A stretch of DNA of 64,000 nt from Cristatella mucedo (Eukaryota > Bryozoa > Phylactolaemata > Cristatellidae), in the NCBI GenBank assembly GCA_009760855.2, contig WPIO01000040.1:2496001-2560000 (forward strand). Reading direction: 5' to 3'. Shown here in pieces: positions 11,872 to 24,850 of this stretch (position 1 is its first letter; every line of letters starts with the position of its first letter). The notes beneath the pieces were generated by a model. It was not told where the DNA came from. It saw nothing but the letters and a program-made list of their open reading frames with translations, and searched no databases. The position numbers and the translations under genes were made by a program.

Positions 11872-14031
11872 AAGGTGACGAAGCCCTAGTTGCCTCGGCC
11901 GATGCACCAGCGGTGGGAGGCGCCGGCTGGGGCGACCGGTCGTCGCTCCGACTGACCGCCGCGACGCTTCGTCTGGAGTGAGCGTCGTCCCTTGGCGCGT
12001 TCCCTTGGCCGTCGAGCAGGCGCCATCGCCTGTTTGCTACAATGGCGGCGGCGGAAGCAGGCAGGAAGGAAGCAGCTCGAGGAGCCCCAACACGAGCAGC
12101 AGCCGGCGGCTGCCAATCTCTCACCGTCGCTCCGTCAGCTCAGGCCGAGGCCGCCGCCGCGGCCGCTGCAGCATCTGCCTCTCTCTCTCACTCTGCGTCT
12201 TGTCGTGTTTCTCTCTTTCATTGTCTCGGCTGACCGTGTGTGAACCGCTTGCCGCTTTGCCCGGACGGACACGTCGGCGTGTCACCTTGAGCTGCCCACA
12301 CACTGGGGCATCGTTTCGGCCGAAGCCTGCATTCGCGGTGCGAACTCGTCGCGTGAGTGAGCCGCCGCCTCTGAAGCTCCGTGCGACGTCCGCTCGCTTC
12401 GAGAGCGGCTCTGAGCTCGACGAGCCCTCCCTCCCCATTGACGCGACGCGATTGTCGTCAATGTGCAAGGCCGTCGCATCGCGCTCTCGTGCCGCGTGGC
12501 GGCGGCACTTGCACCTGCTGCTGCGCCACTTTCAGCGGACTGCTGGCAAGCGCGCGCCACGCCTTTTCGGGTGGCCGCGTGCGCGCCGTCGCTTGCAAAG
12601 TCGCCACATCCGATGGCGCCGCACAGTTGTCGCTGAGCCCCAGCCGATCGCTGTACGTACAGTGCAGCCCCCCCCCCGAAGACACGTAAGTGTCGTCCAG
12701 GCTGTGGTTGACTAATAGACGTAAGTCAATAGGAGTGGACACAGTGGCAGTGCCGCCCGCAGGCAGCTGCAGAATGGCTCGCGCGCCGCCACGGCTCTGC
12801 CTGCGCAGTTTAAAGGCGTCTGTTCGCACCCTTTTTTTTCCTGTGCCCGAAAAGTGATCGAAGCAGCAGCCGGCAGGTCGCTGCCCGGAGCGCAGCCGAC
12901 GCTGGTGATGGTCGCATCCTCGCCCTCCTTGTTCGGCTGCTCGAGCGAGAGTGTGCGCTCACTTTGCGTTGGCTGGTCGCTCACGTGTTTCTGCTCTGAT
13001 GACGTTTGCTGCTATCGTGGATGCAGCGAGCAGTTCTGATGCTCATTCTTCGCCAGCGGCCCAGCCAGCCCGACCCTGAGTGCTGCTCTCAGTCCTTGGC
13101 TATGCTATGGACTTGCATTTCGAGTTCTTGAATACGTTCACGTGGCCGAAACTGCAGAGCCCGAGCTCACAGAGGAAAGGGCCTAAAGGGACGTAACTAT
13201 ATCTATGCACCTCCCCTCCCCCCCCCCGAGGGTGCTTATGGCATTGGCAAGTTATGGGTACGATTATTTTGAGTCAAAACCACTGCAACTCGGTGTCAGC
13301 GGTGCCGACGAAAAATGTGTCGAGTTTTTAAAAGTTCTAAACGTGGCAGGCCGGTCGCTTAACTAATTCGAAACTTTCGTCCCAGGTCATTCCTTTGCTG
13401 GCATATTGGCAGCGGCTCCCGGTCGAACGGCAGATGAAGCTTGATTTCCCTTTCGCTAAATTGACGTTGAAATACATCCACTTTGCTGGCGGATGTGGGG
13501 CTGACAGATACATAGCACGTCTCGATTCTGGGTGGCCCTCACCAAGCATCCGGGCACTTCATTATTTCAGCAGTTCCCGCTTGACTGGTTAATATAATTA
13601 ATATAATTTCAGTTAATATAATTAAAATAATTTCCCGCTTAACTTCTTGATTCGCTCCTCGACTGCTGAATATTAGGATTAGCGCACGCATTGCCATTCT
13701 TGAAGCCTGAATAGGGCTCATTATTTTAGATACATTTAGATACATACATTTAGAGAGAACCTACAAACCCAGCTGTTGATGGCAGCATTTGCTTTGTCCT
13801 TGCGAATTGTTCCTTGTCTGCTCATGCTTGTTGAAGCTGTGCATGTTATCAATCAACGAATTGACTTAATTTCTCTCAGGGCGTTACACACGTTTTATTA
13901 CTATTAGTGTTGGTCGCGTTGCCTATCGGTAAAGTCACAGTAGGGTTGATGCCGGGCAAGTGCCTACAAAATCATGCATCTCTCGGGCTTGTATATGACC
14001 CAAGTCGCACGCTCAGCAATGTGTAAAAAGT
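11872..14031. other. Spacer between convergent USP46 and SPCS3
   Basis: Expected to hold the USP46 3' UTR. 11872-12950 is GC-rich and unusually open in several frames (up to 245 codons), but no frame has a recognisable domain. 13580-13640 is AT-rich with (TTAATATAA) repeats and an ATTAAA at 13621. No gene is called. Confidence 0.6.
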
Positions 14032-14037
14032 TTTATT
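14032..14037 (-). promoter_or_regulatory. Poly(A) signal for SPCS3
   Basis: AATAAA on the minus strand, 213 bp beyond the SPCS3 stop codon and the first such hexamer downstream of it. Confidence 0.6.
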
Positions 14038-14249
14038 TAACAGACAACAGTTAATGATCTAGACATTCACTGCAGAACCATCTTTGGGCAAACTTTGCTA
14101 GGGGGCCAAGGGCATTGTATTGTAGGCCGCAACTCAAAGCTTTGAACAAGATCAAATGCCACTCCAAGAACGATCTCCTAACAATGTAAAAGATCATCTG
14201 TAAATCGTGAGAGCCTTCCCACCCTAACATATGGCTGCACCAAGCCATC

Positions 14250-17200
14250 CTAGTATTTCACACCGGTGTACTCGCTAGGAAAAGCTGTGTGGAGCAAGCC
14301 ACCTCCGACAATGCGGGGTAGACCGCCGGCGTTGGGAATTATCTGCCAAGACAGAGAGAATGTAACATTCTCGTTAGCCCTAAAACAAAAAATGCATACT
14401 CAGCTGCACAGATCCTCGGTAAGTGAACAGGCACCTTATTATCAACCAGCATGGCATCAGGAGGTAGAAAAGGCCGTTGGGTGAGCAGACCCATGCCGAG
14501 AAGACAACTTATGTAAACAAATGTAAACGTCGGGTGCAGCAATAAGGGAGTAAAGTATCCAGACACTGTGCATGGCAGGCAGACGGCAGCAGAGGCAGCC
14601 GCACACGCAGCAAACGGACTTTACTTCCACCTGGTGGTGCCAGCGGCAAGAGGGTGGGTGGGTGGGTGGGTGGGTGATTGCCCAGCAACGCGACATTCAC
14701 CGATTGTTGTGTAGTCGGACCACCCAAGAATCATAACCAAACTGTCACTATTAGAGCTCCAGAGTGCACTCAGTCAGCTTATCAGCGACTCAGACACGTC
14801 GTTAGGTTGTGCAAGCAGCTGCTGTATTAGCAGAATCCTACACTGTTCTGAGATTCAGCCACGATCAGGGTACCCTACGGTGCACCAATTTTCGAAACCG
14901 CATACGCGACATGGCACAGCTTTGATCATTAGCTTTCGCTCAAATGTGCTCGGCATGTGCTGTACCCTACATAGCAAGAAAGATGGGAGTAAGAAACATC
15001 TACACCCGCTACAGCAAACGACTTGATACTAATAATAACATGTCGTTTGTATACTGCCCTAAGAGAACTCAATCTTTATCTAGGCGTTTTACAAATCGCC
15101 ACTGGAACATCAATAATCACTAAAAAAGCAAAAGCAAACAAGTAGCACGTGCTTAGGCCAGCATGCTAAAGCAAACATGCCAACATTCACAGCCATTGGC
15201 TCAGAGCAAGTTCTCCTTTTTTTTTAAAGCTAATTACCCTCAGCTTATTCTGTACGGCGTAGCTACTACAACTTAGTCTGTACGGCATAACTATTATTCA
15301 CTGTTATTATTTATTATTATTTCACTATTAACTATTATTCCCTTAAGCCACCTACACTTTCTGGGGCGCCGACACGAAAAATGGTCGTCTACTCGTCGCG
15401 CCATGTCTTCATTTTGCTTTCAGTGACTGTTGCTTGGCAACGGATACTTTGGGCTGCAGGTCCCACATTACGAAATGCACATGAAACGACGATGCCGGCA
15501 GATCTCCGTGTGACCGGGCACGTGACTTCTCCAACCGTCCTTGGCACACTGATAATGATATTAATAATAATACTACTACATTTGAATATAGTGCCCTCAG
15601 AGAACTGAATCTATTTCTAGGCACTTTACAGATGCTGCAAAGAAAGCATGACCAAATGTTCGATGTATCCGCATGCAGCAGGCACAGTGTAAGCCTATAC
15701 GTGCACATAAAGGTCCACGCTGGTTCCACGTTCTCTGTGGGCTTCTGCCCTCGCACGAGCGAGTGAGCAAGCCGGCGCCGTGGCACCACAGGACGCAAGG
15801 GCTCTGCTTTGCTTAGCACGAGGCCTCAAACTGCGGATCTTGTTCGCAGCCGCAAACAACCATCAATCCGCTGGCAACCTGTGCTGTTGCTGCTGCTGCA
15901 CGGTCGCATAAGCAGCTAGGGGCCGGAGCGCATTATTGACAAATAGATAAAAAATCGATGCAGTGCCGTAAAGTGCCTAACGCCATCGCACGATGCTCCT
16001 GCTGCTGCCATCGAGTGCATGCCGCGATGACAGCCAAGACCCCCCACGCAAGCACGCGCGCACACACACACACACACACCGGGCTGCCGCAGGAAAGAGC
16101 ACACACGAACGTAGGCCGGGGGCCTGAGGGGCGGGCGGCATCGAGTGGGCGTGGCAAGGACGGGACAAGACTAACCTCAGACCCTTGCCGTCATCGAAAA
16201 AATAATATTTGCTGTTGGCGCCCTTGACGTTCAGCTTGGCATTTTCTCCGCGTTTGATAATTTTATCCCACAGCACCACTTGGTTGATGGCCTGAAAGAT
16301 TGCATAAGAACACAGGTGCACTCAAAAAGTAAATGAATCAACCACCTGGGCATTCAAGTGCTCAAAAAGCAAATCAATTCAACTGGATACAGAAGAGCGA
16401 CAGCTCCGCTCGGCGCTGATCGGCCTGATCTGATCCGGCGCTGATCCGAGCAACATCATAAGCAGTAGCAGCAGCGCTGTCACGTTCTCGGCAGCCCGCC
16501 GTTGAATTCGTGCCTTGCACCAATTTCGACTTCAACTTCTTCTCCTGCGCTGAGCTTGATCAACCGACGATTAGACTGACTAAGCTGACGGCACCACTTA
16601 AGAGTCGGCTGGTTCCGGCCAGAGAGTTCATGGCAACGACAGAATGCTACCGAGTGCTAGCGACCGAGAAGACTGTCCTCGATTCTAGGGGGAGGGGAGG
16701 AGTAAGCATTCGGCTGGACTAGAAGGCTTTGCTCTTCTTATAGGTGATGCTGCTATTGTGCGACCGTCCCCGTGTGCTCGGAATTTAGGTGTCGTCTTCG
16801 ACAGCTGCCTAAATTTTTGAAAGTTTCATTAAGAAGACTGCTTTCACAGCTAGCCACCACGTCCGATCCCTATGCAAGACTAGAAACTGTCTTCCGTGGT
16901 GGCTTGCCAACAAACTTACCTAGCTCCTTAGCTCTGTCTCTGCAAGATTATTGTAATCCACTTTAGGCTGGGCTTCCGAAAAGAAAGCCACTAGACGACA
17001 TCACAAGATCACTGCAGCTGCTGATGAATATGGCTGAAAGGTTAGTCTGCAAATCCCAGAGGTTTGATTCTTTGCTAAATGAGCTAGCTAGGATGGCTGC
17101 CGATTGATTTACGGATGCAGAGCAAAGTTCTTACGCTCGCCCACAAGGCCCGCCATGGCTTGGCTCCTTCATACCTAGCTGAACTGCTGCACCAGTTTCA

Positions 17201-20200
17201 GCCTGTTTGTGCCCTCAGGTCCCGTGTGGACAATAAATTAGCTGTTCCATTCCTCCGCTTAAAGACCGTTGGCGACAGAAGCTTGAGCTCTGCAGGTCCT
17301 AGACTGTGGAACTCGCTTCCACAATTCTTACGCAACGACAAATACTCTCCTACTGCCGACTATGGCTCATCTTTTTCAGCGGTCCCGAGCTGCTACTTCC
17401 ATGCTACTCACTACCTCAACTGATCTTCTAAATGCTATGATTCCAACTTTCTCTTTGTTGCATGAGATAAGGTCTGTTGGCTACCGAATGCGTACCGAAA
17501 GCTGCTTAGGTTGCGAGAGTGCTATACAAAACTCTCCTGCGTAACACTCACATAGTCTTTGTGGCTTTGTGAGAGATCGAGTTCTCTGAGGGTGCTTTAT
17601 CAAGTCCATTATTATTATTATTTGTGGAGTCACAGCTGGAGATACATTACATTACTCTATGACACAGCATGCTATCTTTAATCTGCCCCCTTCAGTTAGG
17701 TTCAACCGCAAGTGCCCTAACCGACAGGGCGGCAATTAAAAGACGAAAAATGCCAAGGCTGATGCGGAATGAATGCACTCGGGAAATGATAAAAACCTAG
17801 GATCAATAGGATCCTAGGATGCTAGGATATCATGGCTCTGCATCAAGCATCTGCATCATGGCTCTGCAGCTGAATGGTGAATCCGGCAGCAGAAGCAGGC
17901 AAAAACAGCCGTCGCAGCAGTGCTGCTCGGCAGACGTGCAGTTCCTTTGAACTTCGATGAAAAAGAATGCAGAGGCATAATATGAAATGGCAAATCTAAT
18001 GGCCGGCTCACAGTCAGTACAAACGGGCTCTACCTAGAATCTGAACATTTGGTGGTTGAAGAGAAGTAGAACAAACATACAAAACATCTGCACACCGAGT
18101 AAGCCGTGCTCCAGGCATGACGTTGACTCCAAACTCACGAGGGCCAAGGGCCACGAGGTTGCATTAGCGAGAAACCCGAGCAACATTAAGCAAGACCTGG
18201 GCAAGGTAGCTAGCTAGCTAGCTAGCTGGCTGGCTGGCTTGACCGAGACTGAGCAGTCGCACAAGCAGACGTGATGCAGCCGCTGTTTCTATTCGATTCA
18301 ACCGCGACTATTCAGACAAATTCCGAATACCTATTTGGCTCATTATTCGTTTCCTGAGCTATCACCAAGCGAATACTCGGTAAAGCCCTACTTAGAACAC
18401 GTTGTACACAATCAATGTCCTTGCCTTGCAGGTTTGGCCCAGTGGTTAAGGTGCTCGCTCCGACCAAGGTCTGGCAGAGGTCGAGGGCTCGAGCCCCGAG
18501 GCATATGTTTTGTGAAGCAGAGAGAGTTCTATCTTAGGGGCTGGCTATACGAATGAACTATATTTATATTTAATAAAAAAATGGGGTCAGTTGTCCAGTT
18601 ACCAGAATAATTTCAGATATAAACTGAGCAAGATATAGTCTTTAACGTCGAAACTTACACGAAATCTGACCGACGAGCACTTTGTTGCTTCTTTTGGTTT
18701 TTTATTTTATCGAGGTAACCAGACTGTGATATCAGACCTTCATATTAGACCTTCATATTAGACTTCAGTATCAGACCGTAACATCAGACTTGTTAGACTG
18801 TGATAACAGACTCTACTATCACACTATAATATCAGATGCTGATTGAGATGGGAGGCATGTGGTTTTTGCAGCGAATCGGTATTTAGCCAGTCAGAAACCT
18901 AGTTAAGAAGGTACTTGTAATGTTTGACACTCGATGATGATTTCCCGACGTCTCAGGTTGGCATGGATCGACTCGGGCACGATTCCCAGACCACCAGATT
19001 CTCAGCCATAATAAGTTGTAACCAGCCTGGCTTGACTACACTATCGCCGGCTACTGTTCCAATCGATGGGAGCTCGCTGCTGTCGCTTGACCACAGCATT
19101 CGTGCACGAGGCGTGATCTAATCGTGCCTCTCGATCTACTCGTGCCTCGTGCACGCATGCAGCCAAACCGAGTTCGCACACTAAAGTAAGACCAATGGCA
19201 GACATCCACCAAAACGAGCCTGCCATACCCGACTCCGAAACCGACAACAAGACGCACCGACACGCACGCGCGCCGCCCCCCCCACTCCAGCAAAGCACAC
19301 GCATAGGAAGGCGGCCTGCCTCGCCGCGTCAGAGCTCCTGGTTTGCAGAGAGTGACCAATAGCGTGACAGCTAATTACATTATCTTTCGTGGTGTATTCA
19401 GCTGTAAGGTAAAGAAAGAGCTGCTTCACGTTCCAGTTGAACAGTTGCTGAAGATCTCCACTCAGGTCGAAGTTGACGATTGCAAGATCTCGCTTGAGTT
19501 TATCGGTGGTGAAGTCGGCTATATTCTTCCTGAAAGCACACAAGCATCAGAAACTGAAACTCGGTGCACACGAGCCGAATTCGACAGCAGGGACTGTTAG
19601 ACAGGCGGTGGGCAAATATCTAGGGCACGCCTGATTGTCAAGGACGTGCAGACCAAGGCAGTTGCTTGTGTCAGCTGCATCCAACTGCTATAAAATAAAA
19701 GTAGCTGCCAGAAACTCCGGTAACTGGAGGAAGTAGGCGGTTACTGGAGGAAGTAGGCGACGATTAATGAAAAGAAACTAATTTGACAGATGACACAACT
19801 GCAACTCACGACAAGCCGCATGATGCATCTATAGGGGAGAACTAAAAAAGCAAGCAGCAGCAATGAGAATTCTCCCGATCGATCAAGCCGTGCTCCCAAT
19901 AATGCCGAACGCTTGCTTAAGTCACTGCTTGCTGCTACAAATATACCGTGGATCAAAATGCGTTTTCCCCACTAAACGCTGGCGATAAGACTAATGAAGT
20001 GTGCACAGCACACCAAGAGAACTAGATCTTCTAGGCATGGTGCATATTCTGAAAAGAAAGCAAGTCACTTGGTTCGAAGTCAGCACATGTGAGCACACAT
20101 GGGACGATTCACATGCATGCATGCAGACACATGCATGCATGCATGCAGCAAATGCTACGAGATTCAGGTGCATTTATTTTGAGCTCTTCTTATTAATGGT

Positions 20201-21743
20201 GTCAAGTCAGGTAACTTTGGCAGCAGCCAGCTCCAGAATATGGAAGCATGTGATCTGATGGCACGATCCCCTAAGGATTTGAGGTTGGTTAGAGGCACAG
20301 CTGAACAACTTGAGCCAGAAAAGCTGGTGGTACGATACAAAGCCTGATTGAAAAGTAGCTCGGATAGGTAGGCCAATGCAAGATTGTAAAGAGATCTAAA
20401 AGAGAGTGACATAATCTTGCAGGTCGGTGAAAAGTGGTGTAACGTGGCAGTTGCCCTGTTCAAGACAGATAAGCCTGGCTGCCTAATCTTGCACCTATTC
20501 AATGAAGACCTGCGAGTAGGTCCTGTATGGACCATAAATTAGCTGTTCCATTCCTCCCGTTAAAGACCGTTGGCGACAGAAGCTTTAGCTCTGCAGGCTC
20601 TAGACAGTGGAACTCGCTGCTTCCACAATTCTTCCGCAACGACAACTACACTTCTGCTGCCGACTATGGTTAATCCTGTCCAGCAGTCCTGAGCTGCTAT
20701 TTCAATGCTATTTACTATCTCAACTGCTCTCCTGACTCTGCTATGCTTCCAACTTTCTCTTTATTGTGCGAGATGAAGTCTGTTGGCTACCGGATAAGTA
20801 CCAAAAACCACTTAGGCTGTGAGTGTGCTACACAAAACTCTCCTGTGTAACACTCATATAGTCTTTGTGGCTTTGTGAAGTGACAGATGGAGATACATTA
20901 TTCATTACATTATTGAGTTACAGAATTTTAGATGGGATGCCTATGTGGAAAGTGCTAGGAAAACGAATCAGATGCCTCGAGACATGGCCTGACATCCATG
21001 TCTGGCTCACCTTCAGCTGACAGCTAATCAGTTTCTCATGACGACCGTTATTAGATTCAGCAGCGAAGGACTAAAAACTTTATTTCCATCTTACAATGCA
21101 TTTGTCTTCTTTGTGGGTAATAGTAGCTTGTCATACTGGGGTAGGTTGGGTGGCGACCATCAGGCATTCTTTAGGAATACCTAAAAGGGCCGAGCGATAT
21201 CTACCACTTGCATCTTAGCCGAGGGGTAACGTGCTAACACTTTGTCACCCAAGTCGTGGGTTAGAGCAGTGCAGCAGGCAACTCGTTGCTGCCATGGCAA
21301 CTCATTATTACTACAAGTGGAAGAGATGGCAGCCACTTAGGCTTATTTGCCACTAGATAAAAGAGGCTGCCGAAACAGCAAGCCAATTGCTGATTACCTG
21401 CTATGGCAAGTCAATTGATCCAGTTGCATTGACATAATAAAGAATAGGACTTAATCTTGGGCAGAGCAAACCATGTGAGCACCAAGGAGCTCTGGACATG
21501 GCAGCATCGGATAATCGCTAAAGCTCATCCCTTTGTAATGGCAAACAGCACAGCATGCATTTCTTTGTGACCTCAAGTCAAGACGCGTACACGAGTCTGC
21601 AGTCGGTTGTGGTTACAAGCGGGGAGCCTCGGGTCCTGGATGCATAGGCCAGTGTCAGCCAGCATGGTCCAGCTGGTACTCGCTCAATCCTACAGCGACT
21701 GCCTCGTGGACTTGGGCCCGATACAAGGCATCTCGATTAGTAG

Positions 21744-21787
<44 letters not shown>

Positions 21788-22349
21788 CCAATTAGAGCAA
21801 GAGCTCAGCCTCAGCCCTCAGCTCGTAATCATCCACGATTCGTGAGTTGCGAGTCCTCACCAACAACAACTGTATTGCACACTGTCAGCTGGTCAAACGC
21901 CGCTAAGGCCGGCTGAGAGAGTTTCACCGCACTTCAGGACGCTCGATACGCGTTCCCACTTGGTTCACACTGCCGCCGCGAGCGCAGGTGTCTAGCACCG
22001 CTAGGGCACAACGACCGCGGACCGCTTGGCTTGCAGCCCGAGAACAGCAAAACAGGTTAGCCGCCGCGTGAGACGGCAAATGGAGAGAGAGGGAGAGAGA
22101 GTGAGTGAGAGAGTGAGTGAGAGAGAGAGAGAGATAGAGAGAGAGAGAGGCTGCGAGTCTTTAAAATCGCCTTTCCCACCGCAGTGTCCGCGAACCGCCG
22201 ACTTACACGACGATTTGCCCGGTTGATATCTTGACGTCCGCTTTGTGGTCGAAGAATGCTGTGGACAAAAACAGGAGAAACGTCAGGCTCGCCAGTACCG
22301 TGAGCGCAAACGCGAACATGGTGTTGAGGCGTGAGAGAACGGTGTTCAT
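14250..22349 (-). CDS. SPCS3: Signal peptidase complex subunit 3, complete, 4 exons
   Basis: The SPC22/23 subunit of the ER signal peptidase complex, a single-pass type II membrane protein needed for cleavage of signal peptides (family knowledge). Exons in order of translation: 22207-22349, 19379-19529, 16176-16291 and 14250-14379. All introns are GT..AG and phases match, giving 179 residues; human SPCS3 has 180. The start [16 protein letters not shown] is almost identical to the human one and is followed by a signal-anchor helix at about residues 12-32. Later motifs are [47 protein letters not shown] and [14 protein letters not shown], ending at [10 protein letters not shown]-stop. A longer reading upstream of MNTV is open but does not match the family, so this Met is preferred. 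The introns carry LINE and SINE copies. Confidence 0.97.
15035..15110 (-). mobile_element. LINE-A type tail, SPCS3 intron
   Basis: Minus-strand 3' tail with diverged text (AAACGCCTAGATAAAGATTG, then TTCTCTTAGGGC). Confidence 0.6.
15545..15650 (-). mobile_element. LINE-A 3' tail, SPCS3 intron
   Basis: Minus-strand copy: GCAGCATCTGTAAAGTGCCT, AGAAATAGATTCAGTTCTCT, then (ATT)n. Confidence 0.65.
16740..17640 (+). mobile_element. LINE-B 3' half with LINE-A-like tail
   Basis: With frameshifts the plus strand reads the end of a non-LTR polymerase [56 protein letters not shown] and [14 protein letters not shown]. Its own 3' UTR (CATAGTCTTTGTGGCTTTGT) runs into GAGATCGAGTTCTCTGAGGG and (ATT)n, the LINE-A tail. 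Many stops make it inactive. Confidence 0.8.
18201..18240. repeat. (GCTA)n-(GCTG)n microsatellite
   Basis: GGTAGCTAGCTAGCTAGC followed by (TGGC)n inside an SPCS3 intron. Confidence 0.8.
18425..18560 (+). mobile_element. tRNA-derived SINE (family 2)
   Basis: GGTTTGGCCCAGTGGTTAAG plus GTGCTCGC forms an A-box region, and GAGGGCTCGAGCCCCGAGGC is the B box. The end is diverged (TGTGAAGCAGAGAGAGTTCT). Better-preserved copies are at 43455, 52385 and 63695. Confidence 0.75.
18735..18840 (+). repeat. Degenerate short tandem repeat (TCAGACNNNATA type)
   Basis: About eight loosely spaced copies of ATATCAGACC, CATATTAGACC, GTATCAGACC and related words, in an SPCS3 intron. Confidence 0.6.
20160..20515 (-). 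mobile_element. LINE-A ORF fragment, SPCS3 intron
   Basis: The minus strand reads [40 protein letters not shown] and [19 protein letters not shown] with frameshifts. This corresponds to the same C-terminal segment as the copy at 24940-25575. Confidence 0.75.
20505..20915 (+). mobile_element. LINE-B 3' fragment, SPCS3 intron
   Basis: Plus-strand copy starting with a diverged RTCRRVLYGP segment, then [20 protein letters not shown] and the LINE-B 3' UTR ending GATACATTATTCATTACATT. It abuts the opposed LINE-A fragment at 20160-20515. Confidence 0.75.
21190..21380 (+). mobile_element. Probable decayed SINE
   Basis: A region with CAAGTCGTGGGTTAGAGCAG (B-box-like) and an end reading AAAAGAGGCTGCCGAAACAG, resembling the end of family 1 SINEs. 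The A box is poorly preserved. Confidence 0.4.
21746..21784. repeat. (GA)n microsatellite
   Basis: A short pure (GA)n tract in the first SPCS3 intron; another imperfect one lies at 22081-22150, close to the exon 1 donor at 22206. Confidence 0.9.
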
Positions 22350-22935
22350 TTTCGATAGAAGGAAATGCTCAAGTCGATGACAGACGCTAGCATATGCACC
22401 ACTGCGCCAGCTGGTGCACTTCCGCTTCCTCTGACGAGCCGGCTGATAGTGGCGAGGCAGCACACGGTGTAACGAGACCGATGTCGACTGTTTGTTCTTT
22501 TTTTTACTGTTCCTTGCTCCCTATTGATATGCGAGGACGAAAAATGGTAAAAAATTTATCTCGACGTCACAGCTAGTCGCCAGAGTCCCCGTGCGTTACT
22601 CGTCTGCGGTCTGCGGCTGCAGTCGAACAGGCGTAGCTGCCTATTACGTCGCCACTCATTGGCCGCTCGCTCCTGGTCGTTCGGGGCTATGCGAGCGCGG
22701 CGTATTAGTCGCCTGCTGGGAGCGCCTCGCTGCCAGCGCGGCGGCGTCTTTTTTTCTGGCATATTTACCGATCGTTTGCCGAGCCGATCAAAAAACGTGT
22801 CCAGCACGCTCTCTCGAAGCTCGCCGTCCCGCTCGCTAGCGTTCCGAACCGCTCGCCGACGACCTGTTTTCGGCCTTAACGATAGCGTTACACGTTTGTC
22901 TAGCGCCCGCTGGCAACTAACGCTCCCAACTAGTA
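22350..22935. other. GC-rich 5' flank of SPCS3
   Basis: About 580 bp upstream of the SPCS3 start, rich in CpG and with GATTGG-type (CCAAT) words, as at 22656-22662. It is the likely promoter and 5' UTR. Open frames on both strands here have no recognisable domain. Confidence 0.5.
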
Positions 22936-23139
22936 AACCTTAAGAATGCTACTTGACGCCAATCCAAATCCCTATACGCGCACGCATGGAAATTCCCTTC
23001 AAGATTAGAAATAACAAGACGCTAATGACCAGCGAAATGCTTCGACGAGCTTGCCGGGAAAAGTTCACTGGGAAGCTGAGCAGAACGTGCTGCATCTTTA
23101 GCTTAAACTTAAATATATTATAATAATAATAATAACAAT

Positions 23140-23205
23140 AAATAATAATACTGTATTTTTATAGCGCCGTCTGAGAACTTAATCTCTTTGTAGGCACTTT
23201 ACATA
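23140..23205 (-). mobile_element. LINE-A tail, minus strand
   Basis: (ATT)n followed on the minus strand by GCCTACAAAGAGATTAAGTT; it abuts the forward copy that starts at about 23200, so the two face each other. Confidence 0.6.
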
Positions 23206-23650
23206 GCATCGTACCACTCGCTTTTCGGAATCCAACAGTCTAGAAATACCTCGTACAAACCTTAAATCCTTTGGAGACCGTGCATTTAGCTCGTATGCTC
23301 CCACAGCCTGGAACTCCCTCCCGACCTGCATCAGAACATCCCCTGACCTGACCACATTTAAAAGAAACTTAAAAACATACCTATTTAGGACAGCGTTTAG
23401 TGGGTCCTTGTGATTCGTCCTCGATGTGCTTATGCGTGCTGACACTGTTCATGCTGCCACTAACCACATTTGCATGCTGACCCAGTGCATGTAACCCCTA
23501 ACCATGTTATTCATTTTGTTTGTTTTTCAAGCATGATTTTACTTACTATTCTATTGCGTATCACTTTGCAGCAAATGTAAAGCGCCTAGAAAGAGATTAA
23601 GTTCTCTGAGGGCGCTTTATCAAGTGCAATATTATTATTATTATTATTAT
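23205..23650 (+). mobile_element. LINE-A 3' end
   Basis: End of the ORF ([18 protein letters not shown] after correcting the frame, then [18 protein letters not shown]-stop), 3' UTR with CAAGCATGATTTTACTTACT, tail AAAGCGCCTAGAAAGAGATT and (ATT)n. This is the cleanest 3' end in the window. Confidence 0.8.
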
Positions 23651-23654
23651 GCTG

Positions 23655-24850
23655 CAAAGGATGCCTGGTCGAATGGTCGGCGTCAGCATTTAGCTAAATG
23701 TCAGCAAGCATTACATGGTTAGAGGTGACTTATTCACGGGGTCAGCATGAAAATACGGTTATCGGCAGCATACACAGCGTCAGCACATATAAGCACACAG
23801 AGAATGAATAACGCGAACCCGGTTAAACTCTGTGATAAATATATGCTTTTAGCTTCGTTTTAAATGTCGTTAAGTCCGGGGGGCCATGACGTCAGTCGGG
23901 AGCGAGTTCCAGGCTTTGGGAGCAGACAAAGAAAAGGCATAGCTTTACAAGGATTTGAGGCTCGTATGAGGTTTAGCTAAGCGGTTGGATTCATAAAAGT
24001 GAGTGGTTACTATGCTTAGCCCGGCGAGGGTGTATATCTGATAGGTAGGCTGGAGCCAAAGAATAAAGAGACCTAAAAATGAGTGATAGAGCTTTGTAGT
24101 CAATGCGCTGTTTGACTGGGAGCCAATGCAGTTCGGAGAGAAGAGTGTAATGTGACAACTGCGACACTCCCGACGGACAAGCCTATCTGCAGAGTTTTGC
24201 AGTAGCTGTGAGCGCCTGATTGTGCAGGCCGGTAGACAAGCAGCAGTAATTTACAGAAGTCGAGACGAGATGGCACAAATGCATGTGCCAGTTTCGATGT
24301 TGCATCCCGGTCTTAGCAAGTCAGAATTTTTAGCAATCTTATGCAGCTGAAAGACGGCAGACTTGACTGTAGAGATGATGTGGTCGTCTAATGAAAGGCC
24401 ACTTCGGCAAAATAAATCTAGATTTCGTGCAGATTTAACAGGATATATGCCGGCAGAACCAAGTTTGAGCGTCAGCAGTTCCAATTTTTTAATCACACTC
24501 GGTTTGCCTACACCTAGTAAGTTCGTTTTGTCGTCATTTAATTTAAGAAAGTTATGTGCCATCCAAGTGCTGATGTCATCAATACATGCAGTTAGGGAGT
24601 TGAGAGAATTTGACGTGCTGAAGGGCTGGGAGGGATTAAAGCAAAGGTACAACTGAATGCCATCTGCATAGAAGTGAAAGCCAAGACTGTATTTGGCAAG
24701 CACACCGGCAAGATGGAGACTATAAACGGTGAAAGAACTGATGCAATGTCAATGGAGGCTGGGACAAAAGCCAGTTCCAGACTTTCAGCGACTACGAAGC
24801 GAAGGCGATCGATCACGAACCAATCACGAACCAATCACGATCACGAACCA
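23655..24850 (-). mobile_element. LINE-A reverse transcriptase fragment, YADD box mutated
   Basis: Minus-strand RT palm: LGFHFYADGIQLYLCFNPSQ, LTACIDDISTWMAHNFLKLN, DDKTNLLGVGKPSVIKKLEL, then SGLSLDDHIISTVKSAVFQL. The catalytic YADD is YADG here. The 3' portion to 23655 includes AYLSDIYTLAGLSIVTTHFY-type readings with frameshifts. Confidence 0.85.
24805..24850 (+). repeat. CACGAACCAAT short tandem repeat
   Basis: Four copies of GATCACGAACCAAT or CACGAACCAAT, each ending in a CCAAT word, at the end of the LINE fragment. Confidence 0.75.

Noticed and set aside
11978-12715. Open frame of 245 codons (+) after USP46
   Set aside because: Composition-driven (GC-rich, Arg/Ser/Ala), no domain, lies in the expected 3' UTR, and equally long frames exist in other phases.
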